Origin: a virus
Direction: 5' to 3' (one strand)
DNA: 43,971 nucleotides
Virus record (IMG/VR): IMGVR_UViG_3300036985_003843
Location: 1 to 43,971 of that record
In this document: positions 1 through 7,346 of the stretch, piece by piece
How the letters are laid out: each line of letters starts with the position of its first letter
Position numbering within the stretch: position 1 is the first letter of the stretch
The notes under the pieces: generated by a model
The model's database searches: none
What the model saw: only the letters and a program-made list of their open reading frames with translations
Told to the model about the DNA's origin: nothing
Made by a program: the position numbers and the translations under genes

Positions 1-127
1 TGACGTAGACGGCGCGGGCTGCTGCGCTGATCGAGGGATAGGTCGTGCCTGTTTCGACGCAGAGCACTGGGCGGCGCTGCTGGTGCTTGGGCAGCCCGAG
101 GGCGGCGATCTCTTTGGCAAGGGTGAT
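1..127. repeat. Left copy of the 127-bp terminal direct repeat
   Basis: Bases 1-127 are identical to 43845-43971. An overlap of exactly this length is what a de Bruijn assembler with k=127 leaves on a circular or circularly permuted molecule, so it is probably an assembly signature rather than a true terminal repeat. An open reading frame runs through the join without interruption, which supports circularity. Confidence 0.93.
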
Positions 128-532
128 CTCGTCAAATAGCTGGGTCAGGCTGGAAACGGGCAGCCCCCCGAAGAGGTGGGGGTGGGTGCGGGCCAGGGCG
201 CGGAGACTGGCGCGGGTGAAGTAGTAGCGGTGGCCCTTGGTGTCGCCGAAACGCTTGCCCTCTATCAGGCCGTTGCGCATCCACGTCTGCACAGCCTCGT
301 AGCTGATGTCCATGAGCTGGCAGATCAGGCCGGCGTTTACCCAGCGGCCGATGGCGGCCCGACCTAGGCCTAGGTCGTTGCATTTACGGCGTAAAGCCGT
401 ACCTGTGCGGCGTGGATAGCCATGCTGGCGGACGGTGTTCCAGTAGATCTCAGGCAACGCAGGCCATGGCACGTCGCCGGCCAATAGCTCAAGGGTGGTG
501 AGTTCTTCGCTCGACCAGACTTTGCCGCCCAT
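1..532 (-). CDS. HTH DNA-binding protein with a NUMOD1-like C-terminus (5' part; crosses the contig junction)
   Basis: This is the first 177 codons of a 210-residue protein that starts at ATG 532 and continues across the circular join to a TGA at 43744-43746. Residues 1-60 look like a small Myb/SANT-type or HTH segment (starting MGGKVWSSEEL). Residues 70-112 resemble a MerR-like winged HTH (MDISYEAVQTWMRNGLIEGK, then GHRYYFT). Residues about 155-200 (VLCVETGTTYPSI ... FTWRS) match the pattern of NUMOD1-type DNA-binding modules, which occur in homing endonucleases and phage regulators. No nuclease motif is visible, so a DNA-binding regulator or nucleoid-type protein is inferred. Its ATG overlaps the TGA of the upstream 53-aa gene (TGATG), so the two are probably translationally coupled. 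It is the last gene of the left minus-strand operon. Confidence 0.72.
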   Translation of the reverse strand, partial: MGGKVWSSEELTTLELLAGDVPWPALPEIYWNTVRQHGYPRRTGTALRRKCNDLGLGRAAIGRWVNAGLICQLMDISYEAVQTWMRNGLIEGKRFGDTKGHRYYFTRASLRALARTHPHLFGGLPVSSLTQLFDEITLAKEIAALGLPKHQQRRPVLCVETGTTYPSISAAARAVYV

Positions 533-693
533 CAGTGGTTCCAATGCCGGATCACTCCGGCGCAGATCATCACGTTGGTGCCTAGGTAGCTGAGCAGGAT
601 GGCCAAGCGGACCAGTGCAACACGATCAGCGATGCGCGGGTCAGCGTGTGCTTTCTCACCTAGGGCCAGGGCCAGGACTCTCCAGCGGGTCAT
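532..693 (-). CDS. Hypothetical 53-aa protein with a hydrophobic C-terminal half
   Basis: The ATG at 693 overlaps the stop of the upstream 83-aa gene, and its own stop overlaps the next start, so both ends fit the tight overlap pattern of this operon. Residues about 24-47 (VALVRLAILLSYLGTNVMIC) are hydrophobic enough for one membrane segment. The N-terminal half is basic. I recognise no family. A small membrane or membrane-associated early phage protein is possible but unproven. Confidence 0.6.
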   Translation of the reverse strand: MTRWRVLALALGEKAHADPRIADRVALVRLAILLSYLGTNVMICAGVIRHWNH

Positions 694-944
694 CAATGCT
701 CTACCTGCTGCCATTGGACGGCGCCTGCGATCTGCTCACAGCCGACAACGCAGCAATTATCGGTGAGCCAGTCTTCACAGAGCAGGGAGAGTAGCCGATT
801 ACGCATTTCAGGAGCCGCCCAGCGATCTACGTCAAAGTTGGCGAAAAGCGGATCGTTGGTGTCAATGCCAATGCAGTAACGGTTGATTGTCATTTCGTAG
901 GCAGGGTGGACAACTGATACCAGGAGGTGGATGTAAGTGCTCAT
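693..944 (-). CDS. Hypothetical 83-aa protein
   Basis: The start ATG at 944 (MSTYIHLLVS) was chosen because it overlaps the upstream stop as ATGA, the rule in this operon. The longer upstream extension is arginine/proline-rich shadow sequence. The protein is acidic, has four cysteines, two of them adjacent (CC in DNCCVVGC), and contains the stretch YCIGIDTND. No family recognised. Confidence 0.65.
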   Translation of the reverse strand: MSTYIHLLVSVVHPAYEMTINRYCIGIDTNDPLFANFDVDRWAAPEMRNRLLSLLCEDWLTDNCCVVGCEQIAGAVQWQQVEH

Positions 945-1180
945 TGGTGGCCCTCCAGCTCGGCGGCGATGGCTAGGAGTTCGGCGCGGATGCGTTGGCA
1001 CTCAAGCGCCATGGGTATGTGGTTGCGCGGCTCCATTGCATCACTGGGTGCCACTTGATCAGCAGCAGCCTTCAGGGCGGCGGCGGCAGCCCATTGAACG
1101 TGGCGACGAGGAGCGTAGTCCATTTCCACGTACGTGGCATCTAGCACGGCTTGAGCGGCAGGAGAAAGTGGCTTAGTCAT
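941..1180 (-). CDS. Hypothetical alanine-rich 79-aa protein, MTKPLS paralogue 1
   Basis: It begins MTKPLSPAAQAVLDA, almost identical to the N-terminus of the next upstream gene (MTKPLSSAAQAVLDA), followed by an alanine-rich helix (AAAAALKAAADQV) and a C-terminal helix ending AAELEGHQ. Start and stop overlap both neighbours as ATGA. The family is a small helical phage protein of unknown function. The resemblance to its neighbour points to tandem duplication. Confidence 0.75.
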   Translation of the reverse strand: MTKPLSPAAQAVLDATYVEMDYAPRRHVQWAAAAALKAAADQVAPSDAMEPRNHIPMALECQRIRAELLAIAAELEGHQ

Positions 1181-1371
1181 TGGGCCTCCAGTTCGGCGGC
1201 GATAGCGAGGATGAGATCAAGGGCTTCAGCACTGCTGTAGTTGTAGCTGTCACCGATACTGGCAGCAGCCCGCAGGGCGGCGGCAGCAATGGCTTCAGCG
1301 TCAGGCGATTCAGCCACGTTGATAGCGGCATCCAGCACCGCCTGCGCGGCGGAGGATAGGGGCTTAGTCAT
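1177..1371 (-). CDS. Hypothetical alanine-rich 64-aa protein, MTKPLS paralogue 2
   Basis: The start at ATG 1371 (MTKPLSSAAQAVLDA) overlaps the upstream TGA; codons upstream of it lie inside the previous gene. The middle (AIAAAALRAAASIGD) and end (LILAIAAELEAQ) parallel the neighbouring 79-aa protein, so this is a shorter paralogue. It is predicted to be almost wholly helical. Function unknown. Confidence 0.75.
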   Translation of the reverse strand: MTKPLSSAAQAVLDAAINVAESPDAEAIAAAALRAAASIGDSYNYSSAEALDLILAIAAELEAQ

Positions 1372-1556
1372 TGGTGGCCCCACTTGGCGAGGACGGCGCG
1401 GGCGTGGTCTACGGCGTGGCGGTTGAGGATGATGCGACAGGCAGCAGCAGCTTTGGGATTGTCGAAGCCAATCATGGCGCGGGCTGCGGCGGCTAGGTCA
1501 TCGCGCATTTGCTGTGGCATCAGCTCCATAATTTCTTCGTCGGTAGGCTCAATCAT
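1368..1556 (-). CDS. Hypothetical 62-aa protein
   Basis: The start ATG 1556 (MIEPTDEEIMELMPQQ) lies eight bases inside the upstream gene's end, in keeping with the operon's overlap style. The acidic N-terminal helix is followed by an alanine-rich stretch and the ending HARAVLAKWGHQ. No family recognised. Confidence 0.65.
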   Translation of the reverse strand: MIEPTDEEIMELMPQQMRDDLAAAARAMIGFDNPKAAAACRIILNRHAVDHARAVLAKWGHQ

Positions 1557-1881
1557 CGAGGGCCTCCAGTGCGCGGCGGATGGCGGCAAGGTTGCACTGC
1601 AAATCACACCGTTTTTCAAGGCCGCCAAGCTCACGAAGCGCCTGCTCCTTCAAGCTCGGCGGTTTGGGGCGGCGGGCGGCGCGGAGATACTGAGTCAGGC
1701 TGTAACCCAACTGTACGCAACACGCCTCAAGTTCCTTGTCGGCGCCCCATTGGGCGGCCTTGGTGGCGAGAGCAAGATCAACTTCGCTCACTTCACCGGC
1801 AATGGTGGTGCCGAAGTAAGTGCCAAGCCACTCGCGCACCAGCTTAGGCGGTGGGGTAAGTGGGTGCGTCGGCTTAGTCAT
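1549..1881 (-). CDS. Hypothetical 110-aa protein
   Basis: The ATG at 1881 overlaps the TGA of the upstream 56-aa gene. The N-terminus MTKPTHPL echoes the MTKPLS start of two downstream genes. The body is mixed helical, with a cysteine pair (CC) near residue 54, a basic patch (RAARRPK) and a C-terminal helix (LAAIRRALEALDD). No catalytic motif or known domain recognised. Confidence 0.65.
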   Translation of the reverse strand: MTKPTHPLTPPPKLVREWLGTYFGTTIAGEVSEVDLALATKAAQWGADKELEACCVQLGYSLTQYLRAARRPKPPSLKEQALRELGGLEKRCDLQCNLAAIRRALEALDD

Positions 1882-2048
1882 TGCGGTTGGGGGTGGTGGA
1901 GGGGGTCGAAGCCAGCGTCGAGGCAGGCGTCAAGGGCGGCGGCGTAGGCGGCGGCTGTAACGAATCTGGGGTCGCACCCCCAAGCAAGGTGGGCCAGGTG
2001 GTATCGCACCAGCAGGGCCTGTTGCTCGGGGGTAAGCGGCTCAGTCAC
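1878..2048 (-). CDS. Hypothetical 56-aa protein, GTG start
   Basis: The small gene reads from GTG 2048 (MTEPLTPEQQALLVRYHLAH) to a TGA overlapping the ATG of the next gene. Its start lies inside the end of the 49-aa gene upstream. The N-terminus resembles the MTKPLS...AAQAVL family seen downstream. It is included because both ends obey the operon's overlap rule and the reading frame fills an otherwise empty stretch. Confidence 0.55.
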   Translation of the reverse strand: MTEPLTPEQQALLVRYHLAHLAWGCDPRFVTAAAYAAALDACLDAGFDPLHHPQPQ

Positions 2049-2190
2049 TTGGCGTGTCTAGGCGCTCCACTTGCGCGAGCACATGCTGAGCGAAGGCAAC
2101 GTGGGTCATCACCGCCTGGGGGTTAGGTGGGCGGTTGTAGGAGTCGATCCACCATTCGCGGAAGGCGGCTTCGGTCTGAGCGGTGTCCAT
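2041..2190 (-). CDS. Hypothetical 49-aa protein
   Basis: Reads from ATG 2190 (MDTAQTEAAFREWWIDSYN) to TGA 2041-2043. The N-terminal half is aromatic-rich and the C-terminal helix is HVAFAQHVLAQVERL. It follows the 2191-2239 gap, which could hold a minus-strand promoter, and starts a run of nine overlapping small genes. No family recognised. Confidence 0.55.
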   Translation of the reverse strand: MDTAQTEAAFREWWIDSYNRPPNPQAVMTHVAFAQHVLAQVERLDTPSD

Positions 2191-2239
2191 GGCGGTTGGC
2201 CTGATGTGAACGTTGTTACCCTAGCACACTACAGCCGAC

Positions 2240-2455
2240 TCAGAAGATTGTACAGAGCCTGATACCCTTGTACAAATAGCCGTAGTCGCGGGTTTCGGTG
2301 ACGACGGTATCGGCATCACAGACATCGCAAATGTCGGCCCAGTGTGAGCCGGCACCAGGGCGATAGGTGCCGTACTTTTCGCCGCAGTCAGCGCAGCACT
2401 GGTAAGCAGCCATGAGGCGCTCCAGCAGCTCGGAATTAGGGTTGGGGGATGCCAA
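2240..2455 (-). CDS. Small zinc-finger-like phage protein, 71 aa
   Basis: Cysteines at 20, 21 and 24 (CCADCG) and at 43 and 46 (CDVC) form a likely treble or ribbon zinc site. The middle GEKYGTYRPG and the ending RDYGYLYKGI match a small Cys4 protein I recall from many tailed phages, where the function is unknown. The ATG at 2455 lies 20 bases inside the upstream gene; a later in-frame ATG (MAAYQCC) is an alternative start. A DNA/RNA-binding or adaptor role is only an inference. Confidence 0.65.
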   Translation of the reverse strand: MASPNPNSELLERLMAAYQCCADCGEKYGTYRPGAGSHWADICDVCDADTVVTETRDYGYLYKGIRLCTIF

Positions 2456-2774
2456 GGGTCTCAGCGGAGTAGGTGGTCACGACTGACACGTCGGCACCAA
2501 GCCGCAGGGCTTGACCGACCGTGCCATGAAAAATAGCAGTGGCGTCCGGGCACTCCAAGATCTGAAACTCTTCCACCTCAAATGGCTGGCCCTTACGGAA
2601 CCAGCTCATACGTACCACCGCAAACACGTCATCGGGGATGGCTCCCACGATGACCGCCAGCGTGGGGCGTCTCGGCGGTCTTGGCTTGGACTTAGTTGCA
2701 GACACCGGAGTATTCCGAAAAAGCCGTGAGGCTGCCAAAAGCAGCCCCAACAGCAGATTAGAGATAAAGGGCAT
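2436..2774 (-). CDS. Hypothetical 112-aa protein with an N-terminal hydrophobic helix
   Basis: The start is ATG 2774, two bases after the primase-helicase stop. Residues 1-18 (MPFISNLLLGLLLAASRLF) form a hydrophobic segment followed by a basic, proline-rich stretch, so it may be a single-pass membrane or signal-anchored protein. The rest is a soluble, beta-rich domain (LAVIVGAIPDDVFAVVRM ... FQILECPDATAIF). No family recognised. Confidence 0.6.
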   Translation of the reverse strand: MPFISNLLLGLLLAASRLFRNTPVSATKSKPRPPRRPTLAVIVGAIPDDVFAVVRMSWFRKGQPFEVEEFQILECPDATAIFHGTVGQALRLGADVSVVTTYSAETLGIPQP

Positions 2775-2776
2775 GG

Positions 2777-5221
2777 TCAGTTCCAAGCATCTCGGGCGGC
2801 TTCAGTCAACTGCACCAGCTCCTGTGCCGTGCGTTCCTTACAGGGGGATACATGCAAAACCTGTCCAATAGGGGCAGATCCCTGTTGGTCACTAGGTTTC
2901 TGAATAGGACAGGGGGTAGGGTTGTCCCAATTAGAAACGGGCGTTTCGGCTCCTTCTGCTCCGGTCGCCCCAGATCCCCCTAAATGCTCGTCCTCTAAAT
3001 AGGACACCCCGGAAGGTTGTCCCATTTGATTTCCCTGTCCAGCACTGGATTTAGTACCTATTGGACACCCCTTATGGGATATATCACGCGAGAGTAAAGC
3101 TACGTACTGGTTCGATGGTCTACCTGCCTTACCGGGCTCACCAACCCCCCCTATCTCAATCAACCCCCTAGATAGAAGACGCTGGAGCGATTTGCGAATA
3201 GCGGCGACCTTCCCGCCGCAGAGTGGATCAGCTGCCAGGTCGGTCACAGCCAGAGCCCTCGGATAGGCCGCTCTGAGGCGCTGTAGGACGCGATCCACCA
3301 CCGATGCAGGGTTGGCACTCTCCACGTCGGTTTCGACGTAATCAGCGAGCGAGAACGTGAGGTCGTCTTCCAGCTTCATCAGCAGCCTGGAACCGTCCCT
3401 GCCCGCTCTGGACTTTTCCACGGCGATCAAACGGGCGTTGTGCCCTACCTGCTCCAACTGGCGCTTATCGGGCCTCCTAAGCCCCCACACCTCGTCCACA
3501 GCGTCCCTAATGGCCGTGGACCCCCTGAACCCGCCGGTCTTGTTGGCATGGTGGATCAACAGGATGGTGCAGCCAGGAAAGAGCCTGCCGTTGTTGTTCG
3601 ATAGCCAGTAGATCGGGCTAGCAAACTCTTTCTTGTTCTCATCGAACGCGGAACCACGGCTACAACCCGTGATGGAGTCAATAATCACCAGCTTGGGACG
3701 GTGCTTTTCGATCAACTTGACAAACCGGAAATACCAGTTCAAATCCCAGCCCATAACCACCGTCACAGGATCGGAGGCATCAAATTCCAGGTCGCGCATC
3801 TGCTGCTGAACCTGAACTTCAGCTTGGTCCCCATTCAGGATCAACACCGGCCCAGCTTCCACTGGAACAAGATCACCCCGGACCGAAAACGGAATCCCCC
3901 TCGCCACATGCTTGGCAATAGTCCAAGCCGACATCGACTTACCGTCCCCGCCGGCCCCATGAATCATCACCGTGCCAGGACAGGGCAACAGATCAGGAAT
4001 CAGGTACTCAAACTGCAAATCTTTAGCCAGCAAACGCTCCATCCCAATCTCATCCTCCTGTTGTTCGTACTGGATCTGGCTAATAAGCAACCGCTCCAAC
4101 GCACCGGCATCTCTGTAGCCAGCTTCCAGAGCCAGAACATTCATGCAGTGGGCCATCTCAGCCGGGTTATCCAATTCCTGGAGGGCCCTAGCCCGCTTAA
4201 TAACCTCGGCGTAGTTCAACGTGACCTGCCGAATCCGGGTCACGTTGTCAACTTCAATATCGGTAACAACCTTCCGCAGATCCTCGGACAACCACAACCG
4301 ACCCGGCAGCTGCTGATCTGCCAGCCAGAACAGAGTCCCCAGGCTCACCGAGCCCCGCTTAAAGCTTTTCCAAGCATCTTCACAAGGGTTGCCATCAACC
4401 CAGTCATCAGCAAACTCTGGATCGTCCGCTGACCACGCCGACCACAAAGTCAGCCCAAGATCCCCCGGCAACTCCGAGTGGATCGCCATACCAACTTTGA
4501 TCCAGTGGTCCCGGCTACCGCCGCCTTGCCCTGGAATCACCCGCAAAGCCGACTGAATAATTTCAGCCACTTCTTCCGGTGCCCGATCCGAAAAGTCCAA
4601 CGCTTTCCGGTTTTTGATGAAGCCACCATCAGCTGGATCTTTGCCAGCCGCATCCTTCATCTCAGCCAGCAACCACGCTGGAGCCTCTGGAATAGCCTCC
4701 AGATCGCCCTCAAAGCCGTAGAAGCCTTCGGCCCCCTTCCCATCACTGGAGCCCGGATAGGCCCCGTAGAGCAGCCCCTGGCGCCCCCAGAGCACTTCAT
4801 AACCAGCTCCGGTATCCGACAACCCAAACCCGCTTACCTCGCCCCACAGGGCCTCTGGAACGGTGTACAGGTACTTCGCCGCGTTGGCCTTAGTGGAAGT
4901 AACAACTGGAGCACCCTGCAAGGATTCGCCCCACTTGCCCTTCAATTTCGCCAAATTCCTGTCCACGTCAAGGATTACAAGCCCCTTGCTGCGTGGCCCA
5001 GTAAACACACCGACAGCCTTAAAGCTGTCCGGCTTCCGGTGAATGTGGAGTGCTACATCAGCCGGCGTCAACACCGCATGGTGCGATTTCTCCAGCGGGG
5101 TCTTGCCCTTGCTGACCTTCCCGGACTGGAGCTTGGAACCCTTGACGTAGATAGGTGCGTAGGCAAAGCCCTCAGGCAGCCCCGCAACAAAATTCAGCAG
5201 GTCTTGCGACTCAGTAGACAC
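2777..5221 (-). CDS. Primase-helicase (PrimPol-like + PriCT-2-like + RecA/RepA-like ATPase)
   Basis: This 814-residue replication protein probably makes primers and unwinds the fork. Residues 1-190 resemble a bifunctional primase-polymerase, with the acidic pair DVD (D85/D87) and a later YEVLWG strand. The expected catalytic His of motif II is not obvious (the position reads TSTKANAAKYLY). Residues about 210-300 fit the PriCT-2 pattern (DHWIKVGMAIHSE ... WSAWSADD ... WKSFKRG). Residues 410-620 form an AAA_25/RepA-like ATPase with Walker A GAGGDGKS (422-429), Walker B KLVIIDS (D515) and a LIHHANK sensor. A winged-helix-like region and a low-complexity tail follow. I chose GTG 5221 because it has a GGAG nine bases upstream; a TTG at 5239 is the alternative. 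It is the first gene of the left minus arm, divergent from the SSB gene. Confidence 0.88.
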   Translation of the reverse strand: MSTESQDLLNFVAGLPEGFAYAPIYVKGSKLQSGKVSKGKTPLEKSHHAVLTPADVALHIHRKPDSFKAVGVFTGPRSKGLVILDVDRNLAKLKGKWGESLQGAPVVTSTKANAAKYLYTVPEALWGEVSGFGLSDTGAGYEVLWGRQGLLYGAYPGSSDGKGAEGFYGFEGDLEAIPEAPAWLLAEMKDAAGKDPADGGFIKNRKALDFSDRAPEEVAEIIQSALRVIPGQGGGSRDHWIKVGMAIHSELPGDLGLTLWSAWSADDPEFADDWVDGNPCEDAWKSFKRGSVSLGTLFWLADQQLPGRLWLSEDLRKVVTDIEVDNVTRIRQVTLNYAEVIKRARALQELDNPAEMAHCMNVLALEAGYRDAGALERLLISQIQYEQQEDEIGMERLLAKDLQFEYLIPDLLPCPGTVMIHGAGGDGKSMSAWTIAKHVARGIPFSVRGDLVPVEAGPVLILNGDQAEVQVQQQMRDLEFDASDPVTVVMGWDLNWYFRFVKLIEKHRPKLVIIDSITGCSRGSAFDENKKEFASPIYWLSNNNGRLFPGCTILLIHHANKTGGFRGSTAIRDAVDEVWGLRRPDKRQLEQVGHNARLIAVEKSRAGRDGSRLLMKLEDDLTFSLADYVETDVESANPASVVDRVLQRLRAAYPRALAVTDLAADPLCGGKVAAIRKSLQRLLSRGLIEIGGVGEPGKAGRPSNQYVALLSRDISHKGCPIGTKSSAGQGNQMGQPSGVSYLEDEHLGGSGATGAEGAETPVSNWDNPTPCPIQKPSDQQGSAPIGQVLHVSPCKERTAQELVQLTEAARDAWN

Positions 5222-5253
5222 AGTGATAGACTCCCACAAGAAAGGACACGATT

Positions 5254-5285
5254 CACCCTGGAGCCCGCAGCTCTGGGGTGTTTTT
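5254..5285 (+). terminator. Intrinsic-terminator-like hairpin in the divergent leader
   Basis: Bases 5254-5264 (CACCCTGGAGC) pair with 5270-5280 (GCTCTGGGGTG) as an 11-bp stem with two G-U pairs and a five-base loop, followed directly by TTTTT. The T tract makes it work for plus-strand transcripts only. No plus gene lies upstream, so it is either a leader attenuator for the SSB transcript or a block to antisense reading. Confidence 0.6.
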
Positions 5286-5365
5286 CTATGGTAGACGAAA
5301 GGTCAACCCCGTGTTACTGTGTCACTGTTGCCAACCAGGCGACCTCCAACCAACCCCTAAATGAA

Positions 5366-5950
5366 ATGGGATTTCTCTCCAAAAAGGCTTCCGCCAGCGT
5401 CAATGCAGGCTCCAGCGGTGGCGGCTACCTGTCTGTCAGCAAGCTGCCCGATGGTGGTTCAGTCCGCTTTGCCCTGCTATCCGAGCAACCTCTAGAGGGT
5501 TACGAAGCCTGGGGCGCCAATGCCGAAGGCCAGTCAAAGCCCTTTCGTTTTGATTTCGAGCCTACCCCCGAGGACGTGATCGCTGAACTAGGCGAGTACG
5601 AGCCCCGCGAAGGACGTGGCGGCCCTGGCACGGTGGACGTTAAGTTTTTCATCGCCACGCCTGTCTACAACTTCGATGCTGGCACGGTCCAGGTAATGTC
5701 TTTGACCCAAAAGTCAATCATCAAAGAACTGGATCAGATCAGCCAAATGGACGACTACGACGACTTGCTTGCCTGGGACTTCAACCTCAGCAAGAAAGGC
5801 TCGGGTCTGCTTACTGAGTACACCCTGCGCCCCGTACCCCGTAAGAAGGGCAGCCAGGAGCACATCGACGCTGCCTGGATCGAAGCCAAGTCCGCCGGTT
5901 TCGACATCAGCCGCCTACTAACAGGAGCCAACCCCTTCAAAGCAGGTTGA
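5366..5950 (+). CDS. Putative single-stranded DNA-binding protein, 194 aa
   Basis: The central part (LTQKSIIKELDQI ... WDFNLSKKGSG ... TEYTLRPVPRK) follows the pattern of phage SSB proteins of the gp32-like type, in which a strand reading 'K-G-x-G-x-x-T-E-Y' is typical. It is expected to coat ssDNA during replication and recombination. Its place next to a RecB-like exonuclease and opposite the primase-helicase supports this. The C-terminus (LLTGANPFKAG) is not the usual acidic tail. The start is ATG 5366 (MGFLSKKA); the frame stays open far upstream, but that stretch is antisense to the primase gene. Confidence 0.6.
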   Translation: MGFLSKKASASVNAGSSGGGYLSVSKLPDGGSVRFALLSEQPLEGYEAWGANAEGQSKPFRFDFEPTPEDVIAELGEYEPREGRGGPGTVDVKFFIATPVYNFDAGTVQVMSLTQKSIIKELDQISQMDDYDDLLAWDFNLSKKGSGLLTEYTLRPVPRKKGSQEHIDAAWIEAKSAGFDISRLLTGANPFKAG

Positions 5951-6029
5951 CTTATAGCAGGTAACGGCTAAAGTTAAGGGGCAGCGGTGCTTCCAACACC
6001 CTGCCCCCGACCACCTGCGTTACCAGGCG

Positions 6030-6515
6030 ATGGCTGAAGGTTATGTGAACCCGGTTCCAATCAACCGGGTCTGTGAAGTTTTTTCGTACAACCCGCTCAC
6101 AGGAAATATGCACTGGCGCGTAAAAGCCAGTAAAAACACTGTGCTGGGCTCTGTAGCAGGATGTTGCAGTCACGGGTACAGACTGATCCGCTTTGACAAA
6201 CAACTATTTAGGGCACATCGCCTTGTGTGGGCTTTTTGCACCGGAGAGCAACCGCCAATGTACCTGGATCACATTGACGGAAACGGACTGAACAACAGGA
6301 TCTGGAACCTCCGGCCCGCCACAATCGCGGAAAACAACAGGAACATTCCTTCATCTGGTTGTACGCAACGCAAAACAGATGGGAAGTGGATCGCCCAGAT
6401 AGGTGCCGATGGTATGCACTTTTACCTCGGAACCTTTGCTACCAAAGCCGAAGCACAGGCTGCCTATATAGGTGCGGGCCGAGTGCTCCACAAGGAATTT
6501 TTTAGGGTATTGTAG
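6030..6515 (+). CDS. HNH endonuclease with AP2-like DNA-binding domain
   Basis: The 161-residue protein has an HNH core at residues 60-105: RAHRLVW (H63), LDHIDGNGLNNRIWNLR (D80, H81, N89, N93) and ENNRN. Residues 111-155 match an AP2 fold (GKWIAQI ... YLGTFATKAEAQAAY). HNH-AP2 proteins are free-standing homing-type endonucleases that nick or cut DNA and spread between phages. It sits between SSB and exonuclease genes, ends three bases before the next start, and breaks an otherwise functional pair, as expected of an intruder. The start ATG 6030 lacks a clear Shine-Dalgarno site. Confidence 0.88.
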   Translation: MAEGYVNPVPINRVCEVFSYNPLTGNMHWRVKASKNTVLGSVAGCCSHGYRLIRFDKQLFRAHRLVWAFCTGEQPPMYLDHIDGNGLNNRIWNLRPATIAENNRNIPSSGCTQRKTDGKWIAQIGADGMHFYLGTFATKAEAQAAYIGAGRVLHKEFFRVL

Positions 6516-6517
6516 TT

Positions 6518-7336
6518 ATGGGAAAGAGTATCTCCGTGCCAGCTAACACACAAGACACGCTGGCAAACCTCCGCAAGTGGAAGCTGGTGCAAGATAACTC
6601 GGGCCCATTCAGGGTCTACCGAGACACCAAAGGCAATGTCTACTCTAGTGTTACACACATCCTAGGGCAGACTAGCGATAGATCAGGACTGGAACGCTGG
6701 GAAGCCCGCCTCGGTGTGGCTGAAGCCACGCAACAGAGAGATGTAGCTGCCCGGCGGGGCAACATGGCCCACAACCAAGCTGAATATCTACTCAAAACTG
6801 CCCAACGACTGGCACGTTCCACTGCCAACAAACGCAACGCTATCAAGTGGGACGAGCTGGGATTGGCTCGGATTCCCTCGCCAATCACGCAATGGGCTCT
6901 GAATAAGGTACACCCCCATATACCAGAAGTTGGCTGGAGCGCATCAGGTTACGCCCGAGGTTTATCTAACTGGATCAACAACAATGTTACCGAAATTTTC
7001 GCATCAGAATTTAGTATTCACCACCCCGCCGGCTTCGCCGGCACCTGTGATGCACTGGTGACCCTAAAGGGTCACAGTGGAATCACTATCTGTGACTGGA
7101 AAACCAGCACCAGCAACAAAATACGTTACATGAACGGCGACCACCAATATGTCCACCAACTAGGTGCTTATTCACTGGGACTACAGCACCTCACCGGCCT
7201 CAAACCATCGGGTGGTGCAGTTGTACTAGCCCGCAGGTGCGGCGACCCGGATGTCTACTACGTAGACCAAGACGGACTGGAGCAAGCTGAGGCAGCGTAC
7301 CTCGCACGGGTGGAGCAGTACCTTGCGAGTTTCTGA
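6518..7336 (+). CDS. PD-(D/E)XK exonuclease (RecB/Cas4-like), 272 aa
   Basis: The nuclease core is visible as GTCDAL (D178), then ICDWKTS (D193, K195) and QLGAY (Q214-Y218), which together make the D-(D)xK-QxxxY signature of RecB-family and MGME1-like exonucleases. The N-terminal 50 residues include YSSVTHILG, common in phage members of this family. It likely resects DNA ends for phage recombination, working with the SSB encoded 570 bases upstream. The last 25 bases or so of the gene are partly repeated downstream of the small terminase gene (8005-8029). The ATG at 6518 lies two bases after the HNH stop. Confidence 0.85.
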   Translation: MGKSISVPANTQDTLANLRKWKLVQDNSGPFRVYRDTKGNVYSSVTHILGQTSDRSGLERWEARLGVAEATQQRDVAARRGNMAHNQAEYLLKTAQRLARSTANKRNAIKWDELGLARIPSPITQWALNKVHPHIPEVGWSASGYARGLSNWINNNVTEIFASEFSIHHPAGFAGTCDALVTLKGHSGITICDWKTSTSNKIRYMNGDHQYVHQLGAYSLGLQHLTGLKPSGGAVVLARRCGDPDVYYVDQDGLEQAEAAYLARVEQYLASF

Positions 7337-7339
7337 CAC
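7311..7339 (+). repeat. Upstream copy of a 24-bp direct repeat flanking the small terminase gene
   Basis: TGGAGCAG (7311-7318) and TGCGAGTTTCTGACAC (7324-7339), covering the end of the exonuclease gene, recur at 8005-8012 and 8014-8029 with the five-base spacer cut to one base. The downstream copy is non-coding, so it looks like a remnant left by duplication or insertion. Confidence 0.85.
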
Positions 7340-7346
7340 TTTTGCA

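Noticed and set aside
1384-1947. 187-codon plus-strand frame opposite the small early genes
   Set aside because: Arg/Ala/Gly-rich shadow; the minus strand has consistent start-stop overlaps and balanced proteins.
3701-4432. 243-codon plus-strand frame inside the primase-helicase gene
   Set aside because: Its product is low in recognisable structure, and the opposite strand encodes clear Walker A and B motifs in this span.
4478-5365. N-terminal extension of the SSB frame
   Set aside because: Antisense to the primase gene and crosses the hairpin terminator at 5254-5285; the homologous part begins at ATG 5366.
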